A stretch of 64,000 bases of DNA from Candidatus Methylobacter oryzae (GTDB lineage: Bacteria; Pseudomonadota; Gammaproteobacteria; Methylococcales; Methylomonadaceae): the NCBI RefSeq assembly GCF_003994235.2, contig NZ_RYFG02000121.1, positions 124,001 through 188,000 on the forward strand, in the 5' to 3' direction. The notes beneath the pieces are model-generated. The model saw only the letters and a list, made by a program, of their open reading frames with translations. It was not told the DNA's origin and searched no databases. Positions 57,355-64,000 of the stretch are shown here, piece after piece. The first letter of the stretch is position 1, and the number at the start of each line of letters is the position of its first letter. Made by a program: the position numbers and the translations under genes.

Positions 57355-59691
57355 GTGGGAAAAGATAATAAGACGCGCAGAGCAGAAAAAAAGAACCGGA
57401 AAATAAAAAAGCTCAAGAAGTTAAAGGCCCAACAGAAACATAGATCTATTACACAATCTAGCCAATCATCGCCTGTGTTTACTATGTTCGATAATCCTTT
57501 TGATCATCTAACTGATGATCAAAGAAAAGATCTGATTAGGGGAATAAGTGAGACCCATAAAAAGGGATTTTATGAATCACTGAATATTATTCAGGATTTA
57601 TTAAAAACACATGACCCAATTAACTTACTAGCAATAATTTCCGGGTATGGTTTGAGTGTAGGAGCTGGTGATGCAGGAGTTCAATCTAATGAGGGACATG
57701 CGCTAATAACACAATCACATGCCGAAATGCTTCAAGCATTGTTTTTACAAATACCAAAGCACGATTGGGGAACAAATCCAGTAACACCCAATGTGGTTCA
57801 GAAAGGATTCGATACATTAGCCGAATTAGGTAGAGCCTTTTCCTTCAGTCACATGGATAGCGGCCGTCTAGATGCTAGCGCAAAAGATAAAGCTATTGAT
57901 AGCATTCAATTTTTGGTTAGGAGCAATACGCAAACCGTCAGGAATTGGGGGTATTATTCTCAGGTATTTAATATTTCAACGGAGTTATATAGTTACTTTG
58001 ATGAAATATTGCTTGATAAGCTTGGATTTAGCGCTACCAATATTATAGAAACTTTCAATTCCATGCTCAGGACGATGGAAAATTCTTTGACGGAAAGGCA
58101 TGTCATATTAAGCAAACTTAAAGCGATCAAAAAACCAAAAGAATTAATCTTAAAATATCATGAGCTCATTGGGCAGGGACAAGAGGAAGCCGATCAGTTT
58201 TATAAAGTAAATGGCATTTCAAAACTCTCAATAAAGAGTTTGTTTTTAATGCTTTGGGGTCATTATGATCTTAGAATGTCAGACTCTTTTTATTTCACGG
58301 TAGAGGCAGTCTCATCCAAGACTGGAATTGATTCTGAAATCACCAAGTTAGTGTTAGATTATTTTTCATATTCCCCTGGAGATTTAGAAACTCATAAAAC
58401 CGAATTTTTATTTCTTGATAACCCAGTGTGGAATAAACCCATCATAAAGGATGAAAAAGCGTATTTTTGTCCTATGCCACAATTATTTTTTAGTTTTGTG
58501 CTTTCGTCACTGGATGAACTTATTGAAAAAATTGATAAAGATAAGCTTCATGATAGAAGAGCAAACTATCTGGAAGAGAAAATTGAAGAAATAGTAAAGC
58601 GCCGATTTCCCGAAGCTTTAACGGTATCGTGTGTTAAATGGCGCGTAGCCGAAAGACAGTTTGAAACAGATTTAATAACCTTTATTGATTCGCATGCAAT
58701 CATAATTGAGGCAAAGGCCCACAAGATAAGTAAGTCAGCTTTGAGAGGTGCTCCTGACAGGATTAAGCGCCACATCAAGGAGATATTAGTAGAGCCAAGC
58801 GTTCAATCTAAGCGCTTAGAAAACCGGTTAAATGAACTCAGATTGGACGCAACTATCAGTGATGAGCTGAGGGATAAATTACCCGTTGATCTAAGTGGCA
58901 TACATAAAGTTCTGCGAGTTTCCGTATCTTTAGAGGATTTTGCCTCCCTTCAGGCAAACTTCAGCAGATTTGTTGATACCGAATGGTTACCAGAAGATTT
59001 TTACCCATGCCCAACGATGAACTTGGCGGATTTCGAGACCTTGTTCGATTTCTTGGAGCATCCTGTGCAAATAATCCATTATCTTCAGCGTCGAACCGAA
59101 CTAGAAAGGCATGTTAGCTTCCTAGGCGATGAGCTGGATTTTATGGGGCTATATGAAATGACACTCTTTAATTTGGGAAGCATGCAGTCTGAAAATAGAA
59201 CCGAAATTATAATTACGGAGATGTCAGCTCCTCTTGATAAGTATTATAGATCGAGGGATGAAGGAATAATTATTGAAAAGCCAAGGCCAAAAATTTCTAA
59301 ACTGTTTAATGATATTTTTCGTAAACTTGAAGAACGATCCACTCCTCAATGGACTGAGATTGGTGTTCTGCTGAATATGTTTTCACCTAATGACCAATTG
59401 AAATTAGCTTCTGCTGTTGAGGTGCTTAAAAAAGGTGTTAATAGAACATGGCAAATGGAAGGTCATAAAAATGCAATAATTTATGTTCCTCCTGATGCAT
59501 CGGAATATGCGCTTGCTTATGTTTTATTTAAGAATGGCAATGCACACAGACGGTATGAGTTTATAGAAAATGCAGCAGCGTCAGGGCTTGAGCCTGCGCA
59601 TGTAAAAAGTTGTTTAGTCATCGCAAAGAATATCGATCAAGATGATCGTCCATATCACTATATTTCACTGTGTAAATCGTCCGACGATTGA
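57355..59691 (+). CDS. Large AT-rich protein with PD-(D/E)XK-like nuclease motif
   Basis: About 778 residues, not recognised as a family I know. The N-terminus is strongly basic (KTRRAEKKNRKIKKLKKLKA). A long helical region follows. Near 435-465 the string ETDLITFIDSHAIIIEAKAHK has the D-x(n)-E-x-K layout of the restriction-endonuclease-like fold, within LEEKIEEIVKRRFPEA-type helices common to such nucleases. No helicase or ATPase motif is seen. GC content is near 37-40%, well under the neighbours, and the codon choice is AT-rich, which suggests transfer. I start it at GTG 57355, with AAGGA nine bases before; a TTG upstream is less likely. Its company (toxin-antitoxin pairs, Fic) suggests phage defence. 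Confidence 0.75.
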   Translation: MGKDNKTRRAEKKNRKIKKLKKLKAQQKHRSITQSSQSSPVFTMFDNPFDHLTDDQRKDLIRGISETHKKGFYESLNIIQDLLKTHDPINLLAIISGYGLSVGAGDAGVQSNEGHALITQSHAEMLQALFLQIPKHDWGTNPVTPNVVQKGFDTLAELGRAFSFSHMDSGRLDASAKDKAIDSIQFLVRSNTQTVRNWGYYSQVFNISTELYSYFDEILLDKLGFSATNIIETFNSMLRTMENSLTERHVILSKLKAIKKPKELILKYHELIGQGQEEADQFYKVNGISKLSIKSLFLMLWGHYDLRMSDSFYFTVEAVSSKTGIDSEITKLVLDYFSYSPGDLETHKTEFLFLDNPVWNKPIIKDEKAYFCPMPQLFFSFVLSSLDELIEKIDKDKLHDRRANYLEEKIEEIVKRRFPEALTVSCVKWRVAERQFETDLITFIDSHAIIIEAKAHKISKSALRGAPDRIKRHIKEILVEPSVQSKRLENRLNELRLDATISDELRDKLPVDLSGIHKVLRVSVSLEDFASLQANFSRFVDTEWLPEDFYPCPTMNLADFETLFDFLEHPVQIIHYLQRRTELERHVSFLGDELDFMGLYEMTLFNLGSMQSENRTEIIITEMSAPLDKYYRSRDEGIIIEKPRPKISKLFNDIFRKLEERSTPQWTEIGVLLNMFSPNDQLKLASAVEVLKKGVNRTWQMEGHKNAIIYVPPDASEYALAYVLFKNGNAHRRYEFIENAAASGLEPAHVKSCLVIAKNIDQDDRPYHYISLCKSSDD

Positions 59692-59821
59692 GCCCTCATC
59701 AATTGCAAACCTTAGACTTTTTGCGTTGCATTATGTCTATAGTCTTTACTCAACTGAGACAGGCTAAAGGAAAAATTAATGTTTAACAGAAGTCTGTACG
59801 CAATTCGCGTACAATAAAGCC

Positions 59822-60160
59822 ATGCGAGCCTTGTTCGTTGAACTACCCGCTTTCTCACGCTACCGTCAGAATCATCTGGACGACAAAGCATTCCGCGCTT
59901 TGCAGTCCGTACTATTGGCCAACCCGGAAATAGGTGATGTTATTGAAGGCACGGGCGGCCTGCGTAAGATGCGGCAGGGCGATCTACGGCGCGGCAAAGG
60001 CAAACGCGGCGGTTTGCGGATTATTTATTTCTGGTGGGAAACAGGCAGGCAATTTTGGTTATTCACCCTGTACGATAAAAACGAACTCGACGATCTGTCG
60101 CCTACTGAACGTAAGGCGCTAAAAGACATGTTGAAACGGGAATTGGAGGCAAGACGATGA
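59822..60160 (+). CDS. HigB/RelE-type toxin
   Basis: A 112-residue toxin of the RelE/HigB superfamily, an mRNA-cleaving ribosome-dependent RNase in relatives: LRKMRQGDLRRGKGKRGGLRIIYFW and LFTLYDKNELDDLSPTERK. It overlaps the antitoxin frame by four bases. It appears complete. Confidence 0.9.
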   Translation: MRALFVELPAFSRYRQNHLDDKAFRALQSVLLANPEIGDVIEGTGGLRKMRQGDLRRGKGKRGGLRIIYFWWETGRQFWLFTLYDKNELDDLSPTERKALKDMLKRELEARR

Positions 60161-60468
60161 AAAGAAATCTGTTCGATGAGCTAAGTGAAGGTTTTGATGC
60201 CTTGGCGGAGCAGCGTCAAGGCAAGCGCACGTTGAGAACTCATGAAGTTGAAATGAAGCCGGCTCCGGAATTAGCTGCCGCGGAACTGGTGGCTTTGCGG
60301 GAGCGCCTGCATTTGTCTCGGGCGGTGTTCGCCCGTTATTTGCGAACTAATCCGCGCACTTTGGAAAATTAGGAGCAAGGGCGAGCCAAGCCCAATGCCC
60401 AAGCGGCGTTGCTGATTCGGTTGGTATCGTCCTATCCGGACACTCTAGAACGCTTGGGGCAAATTTAA
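60157..60468 (+). pseudogene. HigA-type antitoxin broken by a stop codon
   Basis: The helix-turn-helix frame reads VALRERLHLSRAVFARYLRTNPRTLEN, then TAG at 60370-60372, then EQGRAKPNAQAALLIRL and on to TAA at 60466. The family has Trp at the stop position (ENWEQGR), so TGG became TAG. Residues 1-71 could still be made and contain part of the DNA-binding domain and the N-terminal region. An amber suppressor or a sequencing error would change this reading. Confidence 0.85.
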
Positions 60469-60592
60469 ATAGATACCGCTCCATTGCTGTAATTAGTTTC
60501 ACCGATTAAACTGTGCGAGAGACCTTACTTCACCGGAAATCAAATAGTAGAGTATCAATCTGGATTCACATAAATCTAAGGAGGCGTCAAAA

Positions 60593-60904
60593 ATGCACCC
60601 TTTTATTCATCAACACCAGCCCGCTATCGCTGAACTCTGCCGACGCTATCGCGTGCAACGGCTTGAAGTGTTCGGTTCAGCCGCGCGGGGAACCGATTTC
60701 GTTCCGGAAAGCAGCGATGCCGATTTTCTGGTGGAGTTCTCGCCGTCTGCCGATAGCCCTACGTTAAAGGCTTTTTTTGGATTACAAGCCGATTTGTCGC
60801 AAATTCTGGGGCGCACTGTTGATCTGGCGGAAGCCTCCGCTCTGCGTAATCCCTATGTTCAAGCCAGTATCAATCAAAGCCGCGAAGTCGTCTATGCAGC
60901 GTGA
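60593..60904 (+). CDS. MNT-family nucleotidyltransferase (MntA-type antitoxin)
   Basis: A 103-residue minimal nucleotidyltransferase with GSAARGTDFVPESSDADFLVEFS (GSxARG and SDxD). In known MntA-HepT pairs it inactivates the HEPN toxin by AMP addition. AAGGAGG precedes the ATG. The gap at 60469-60592 shows only this ribosome site and no other feature. Confidence 0.92.
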   Translation: MHPFIHQHQPAIAELCRRYRVQRLEVFGSAARGTDFVPESSDADFLVEFSPSADSPTLKAFFGLQADLSQILGRTVDLAEASALRNPYVQASINQSREVVYAA

Positions 60905-61235
60905 TCCGCGTGCTTATCTTTGGGATACAAGGGAGGCTGCCGCAGCAATACTGGAATTCGTGGGGGGCAAAACTTTCGAGGACTACACCAATGACCGGTT
61001 ATTGCGTTCCGCCGTTGAGCGCCAGTTTGAAATCATCGGAGAGGCGCTTAATCAACTCTGCAAAATTGAGCCGCAATGGGCCGAGCGCATTCCCGATGTG
61101 CCTCAAATCATCGCGTTTCGTAACGTGCTGATTCATGGTTACGCCTCGGTTAACGATCTGACGGTTTGGCGTACTATTGATGAATCGCTGCCGACACTAT
61201 ACGAAACCGTGACCGGCTTGCTGGATGATGCGTGA
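60894..61235 (+). CDS. HEPN-family toxin (HepT/DUF86)
   Basis: A 113-residue HEPN RNase with the R-x4-H motif in FRNVLIHGY and the preceding helices AVERQFEIIGEALNQL. It overlaps the antitoxin gene by 11 bases, as usual for this pair. The stop codon touches the selD-end repeat at 61237. Confidence 0.92.
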   Translation: MQRDPRAYLWDTREAAAAILEFVGGKTFEDYTNDRLLRSAVERQFEIIGEALNQLCKIEPQWAERIPDVPQIIAFRNVLIHGYASVNDLTVWRTIDESLPTLYETVTGLLDDA

Positions 61236-61236
61236 G

Positions 61237-61315
61237 GATTATAAGGCTTGCATTCGCACCGATTAATCAAATCACGACTATTTCCCGCTTATCAATAACT
61301 TCTCCTATAACGCAG
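61237..61315 (-). pseudogene. Remnant of a selD 3' end
   Basis: On the minus strand this reads FCVIGEVIDKREIVVI then TGA, matching the SelD C-terminus CVIGEVIGRREIIVV at 62433-62480. The whole 79 bases align with 62404-62481 at roughly three quarters identity. Only the end of the gene is present. Confidence 0.85.
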
Positions 61316-61385
61316 AATGCTGAAAGGTACGCACAGTGTACCCTACGAGACTGTATTTTATGGTTGAAAAACTAAATCGGCTCAC

Positions 61386-62402
61386 ATGAACTACCAACCG
61401 CCCTATACCATCACCCCAGCCATCCTGAACTTGGTTGCAGAAATCAGCGAACTGATCGGCCGCTATACGATGTTGGCCGAAAAAAACCTGACGCCGCGCC
61501 TGCGCCGGGAAAACAGGATTCGCACGATTCAAGCTTCGCTGGCTATTGAAAACAATACGCTGACCTTGGAACAAGTAACTGCGGTGATTGACGGCAAACG
61601 CGTGCTGGGTCTGCCGCGCGAAATTCAAGAAGTCCGCAACGCTTTTGCCGCCTATGAGGCGATGGATAATTGGCATCCGGCTTCCGAAGCCGATTTGCTG
61701 GCAGCGCACAGTTTGCTGATGTCGATGTTGGTTGACCGGCCGGGAGTATTTCGTTCCGGCGGTGTCGGCATATTTCGAGGCGAGCATCTGGTGCATATGG
61801 CGCCGCCCGCCGACCGTGTGCCTTATTTGATGGCCGATTTACTGGATTGGCTGAAACGCAGCGAAGAGCATCCGTTAATCGGCAGTTGCCTGTTTCATTA
61901 CGAACTGGAATTTATTCATCCTTTCGCCGACGGCAACGGTCGCATGGGGCGATTATGGCAAACGCTGATTCTTCGTCAATGGAAACCCTTGCTGGGTTAT
62001 TTGCCGGTAGAAACCGTCATTCGCGAACGCCAGAACGAGTATTACCGAGCGCTGGCCGAAGCGGATGAGCGCGCCGATGCCGCGCCGTTTGTCGAGTTCA
62101 TGTTGCAAGCCATGCGAGATGCTATGCGCGAAGCGGGTGATACCGATCAAGTAAGCGACCAAGTAAGCGACCAAGTAAAAATGCTGCTTGAGGCCATTGG
62201 CAACGACGAACTGAGCGGTTCCGAGCTGATGAAGGCATTGGGCTTGTCCCACCGTCCGACTTTCAGGGCAAACTACCTAAACCCTGCCATGGAAGGCGGC
62301 TGGCTTGACCGCACCCAACCCGGTTCTCCTCGAAGCCCGACGCAACGCTACCGCTTATCCGCAAAGGCCAGGACCTGGCTGCAAACCAGGAATGAAGCAT
62401 GA
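61386..62402 (+). CDS. Fic-domain protein with C-terminal winged helix
   Basis: A 338-residue Fic protein. The catalytic motif is complete (HPFADGNGRMGRL), and an N-terminal inhibitory helix motif is present (SLAIENN). The C-terminal region after a DQVSDQVSDQV spacer looks like a winged helix (GSELMKALGLSHRPTF). Such proteins AMPylate target proteins and may regulate their own gene. The stop lies one base before the selD-end repeat at 62404. Confidence 0.92.
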   Translation: MNYQPPYTITPAILNLVAEISELIGRYTMLAEKNLTPRLRRENRIRTIQASLAIENNTLTLEQVTAVIDGKRVLGLPREIQEVRNAFAAYEAMDNWHPASEADLLAAHSLLMSMLVDRPGVFRSGGVGIFRGEHLVHMAPPADRVPYLMADLLDWLKRSEEHPLIGSCLFHYELEFIHPFADGNGRMGRLWQTLILRQWKPLLGYLPVETVIRERQNEYYRALAEADERADAAPFVEFMLQAMRDAMREAGDTDQVSDQVSDQVKMLLEAIGNDELSGSELMKALGLSHRPTFRANYLNPAMEGGWLDRTQPGSPRSPTQRYRLSAKARTWLQTRNEA

Positions 62403-62432
62403 AGATTACAAGGCTCGCTTCTCACCGCTTAA

Positions 62433-63539
62433 TCAAACCACAATTATTTCCCTCCGGCCAATCACTTCGCCTATAACGCAGGCACTGGCTACACCATTTT
62501 GATGCAAAGCGTTTACACACGCTTCCGCCTGATCGAACGGTACTGAAAACAACAGTCCGCCGCTGGTTTGAGGGTCGAACAGCGCAGGAAATTTTTGATT
62601 ATTCACATCGGTTCCCAGCATCGCGCTTAAAGACCGGTAATTTTCCCCGGCAATAGAAGCGTAATAGCCTTTGGCAAATAATTCCCCAACACCGTCGAAT
62701 AAGGGTATCGCTTGGTAGTCGATTTTAACGCCGACCTGACCGGTATTTTTACCGATCATCTCAAACGCGTGGCCCAGCAGGCCGAAGCCGGTAATATCGG
62801 TGCAACCGGAAACGCTAAAGGATTTGATGATTTTCATCGCGGTTTTGTTGGATTGCAGCATGCTGGAAAGCGCTTGGTCCACCAGTTTGCCGTTGGCTTG
62901 GGCCAGCATGTTGGCCGCGAAGATCGCGCCGGTGCCGAGCGGTTTGGTCAGTATCAGCTTGTTTCCGGGCTCTGTGAGCTGTTTTCTTAACACTTGCTCC
63001 GGCGCGATTTCGCCCTGGACGGCAAGCGTTATCGCAAGCTCAGCGCCTTCGCCGGTATGGCCGCCGACCAGGGAGACGGCGCTTTTAGTCAGAATATCCA
63101 GCACGCCGGACATCAGTTGAAAAATATCTTCCTGCTGAATCTTTTTGTTTGCAGCGCCGAGCGTCAGGCCGACTTGCGCGGTTTTGGCAACGCCGCCCAT
63201 TGCATAAATGTCGCTTAACGCATGTTGGGCGGCGATTTGCCCCAGCAAGTAAGGGTCCGAAATAAACGCGCGGAATTGATCGAGGCTTTGCAGGCACAGG
63301 CTATGCTCGGAAACCTTGGTCAATGCGCAGTCTTCTCCATCCTTGACGCCCAGCAGCACGGCGTCGTTTGTAGGGATGTCCAGCTTGTTCAGGCTCAGCG
63401 TTAGCGTGGAAGCTCCAAGCTTGCTGCCGCAGGTATTGCTTTCCCAAGCTTCGGGAACCAGCGTGGTTTTGGGTTTCGGCATGGTTTTATCGAAATGCCG
63501 GGGCTTGACGCTGAAAGTCTTGGACTGGAAGCGCTTCAT
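62433..63539 (-). CDS. selD: Selenide, water dikinase (SelD domain)
   Basis: A 368-residue SelD making selenophosphate for selenocysteine and selenouridine. The catalytic pair is in TCGSK (Cys and Lys three apart). SDPYLLGQIAAQHALSDIYAMGG and GGHTGEGAE are family motifs. It belongs to the branch fused after an NAD(P)-type oxidoreductase: IDRRFMKRF at its start matches the end of that upstream domain. Because of the deletion upstream, translation must now begin at ATG 63539 or ATG 63482. Confidence 0.9.
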   Translation of the reverse strand: MKRFQSKTFSVKPRHFDKTMPKPKTTLVPEAWESNTCGSKLGASTLTLSLNKLDIPTNDAVLLGVKDGEDCALTKVSEHSLCLQSLDQFRAFISDPYLLGQIAAQHALSDIYAMGGVAKTAQVGLTLGAANKKIQQEDIFQLMSGVLDILTKSAVSLVGGHTGEGAELAITLAVQGEIAPEQVLRKQLTEPGNKLILTKPLGTGAIFAANMLAQANGKLVDQALSSMLQSNKTAMKIIKSFSVSGCTDITGFGLLGHAFEMIGKNTGQVGVKIDYQAIPLFDGVGELFAKGYYASIAGENYRSLSAMLGTDVNNQKFPALFDPQTSGGLLFSVPFDQAEACVNALHQNGVASACVIGEVIGRREIIVV

Positions 63540-63540
63540 A

Positions 63541-63837
63541 AAGCGCCTGTCGATTCCGTTGCGGATCGATACCGATGATTTTGGCCTTGATAAAGCGCTG
63601 GCCGAGTTCCTCGCAGATGCGTCTTAAATCGAAATGGCATTGTTCATAGGAATAATAGCCGGCCAAATAGCCGGGTATCATGCCGGAGTACGGCGAATGG
63701 GTTTGGTCGGATATTAACGTGATCCTAAGCCCGCCAATCGGATTCATGGCCAGCATTTTCAAGACTTGGATGTTGGCATACCCGCCGCCGAGCAAAATCA
63801 GGTCTGAAATTATCGGGGTTGGGTTGTTATTGATCAT
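63541..63837 (-). pseudogene. Remnant oxidoreductase half of a SelD fusion
   Basis: The first 95 or so residues of an FAD/NAD(P)-type oxidoreductase, with the dinucleotide-binding LILLGGGYANIQVL and the following SPYSGMIPGYLAGYYSYEQCHFDLRRI. The frame then reaches IIGIDPQRN and slips into the sequence that in another frame encodes IDRRFMKRF, the end of this domain. About 250 residues are missing and the frame changes. The truncated frame ends at 63487. Confidence 0.82.
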
Positions 63838-63859
63838 GCAAAGGATTTCCGATAATGAG

Positions 63860-64000
63860 TCTAGCAAAAAGCATTGTCCACGAAAGACACGAAAAGCACG
63901 AAAAAACGTAACGCTCAATAGAACACGGATGACACGGATAGTACGGATTGACACGGATTTTCAACCCAAGATAAGTTAAATCCGTGATGATCCGTTTAAT
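63860..64000. repeat. CACGAAAGACACG and ACACGGAT repeats at the right edge
   Basis: TTGTCCACGAAAGACACGAA (63875-63895) is followed by repeated ACACGGAT and ATCCGTGATGATCCGT in inverted arrangement. No gene is visible. Confidence 0.6.

Overview
The window reads as the chromosome of a gammaproteobacterial diazotroph. Coding DNA is roughly 50-55% GC, protein styles are gammaproteobacterial, and the DNA between genes is crowded with REP and MITE-like palindromes. Several families (alginate-export-type porin, Nif11 protein, aryl-polyene genes, NifA and VnfA types) are what I would expect in a Methylococcales-like methanotroph. No methane oxidation gene is present, so that placement is only an inference.

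Region 1 (about 1-30600) is a vanadium nitrogenase locus. vnfDGK (6083-9367) is followed by an unrecognised protein and a NifX-domain protein, then a phosphonate-family ABC importer that I suspect carries vanadate, a small Nif11 protein, a NifA-like activator and a ModE. On the opposite strand lie vnfA, a Cys-rich unknown, vnfE, vnfN, vnfX, a TIM-barrel isomerase, an Nfu protein, a 2[4Fe-4S] ferredoxin and a TonB-dependent receptor. Next to vnfA and divergent from it is hesB-nifV-nifP (A-type carrier, homocitrate synthase, serine acetyltransferase). No vnfH is in the window. Four places carry VnfA-type upstream sites (GTAC-N6-GTAC or variants) about 90-112 bases before a GG-N10-GC sigma-54 promoter: vnfDGK, the vnfEN operon, hesB-nifV-nifP and, unexpectedly, a methyl-accepting chemotaxis protein at the left edge. 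At the vnfEN operon the spacing is stretched by a 146-base REP pair; removing that pair restores the usual distance. A ModE-type palindrome sits over the vnfA promoter, so molybdenum should switch the regulon off through vnfA.

Region 2 (about 30840-45613) is a molybdenum handling region: modA, modB, modC, a two-domain molbindin, a second ModC whose ATPase motifs are degenerate, a LysR regulator, a porin, a di-heme DUF1111 protein, an orphan periplasmic binding protein, a second TonB receptor and a second ModE. ModE-type palindromes precede the porin and lie between the TonB receptor and modE.

Region 3 (46020-54364) is the front part of an aryl-polyene-type operon, with a REP-associated transposase (RAYT) and its flanking REPs lodged inside it. 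The ammonia-lyase gene at its end carries an in-frame copy of a double-hairpin repeat that also occurs at 329 and 16412. A GH30 glycosidase and an RluA-type pseudouridine synthase follow.

Region 4 (56654-62402) is an accessory island: a DUF4160/DUF2442 pair, an AT-rich gene for a large protein with a PD-(D/E)XK-like nuclease motif, a HigB-type toxin with an antitoxin broken by a stop codon, an MNT/HEPN pair and a Fic protein. The Fic gene lies between two copies of the 3' end of selD. The intact selD (62433-63539) was once the C-terminal half of an oxidoreductase-SelD fusion whose middle has been deleted.
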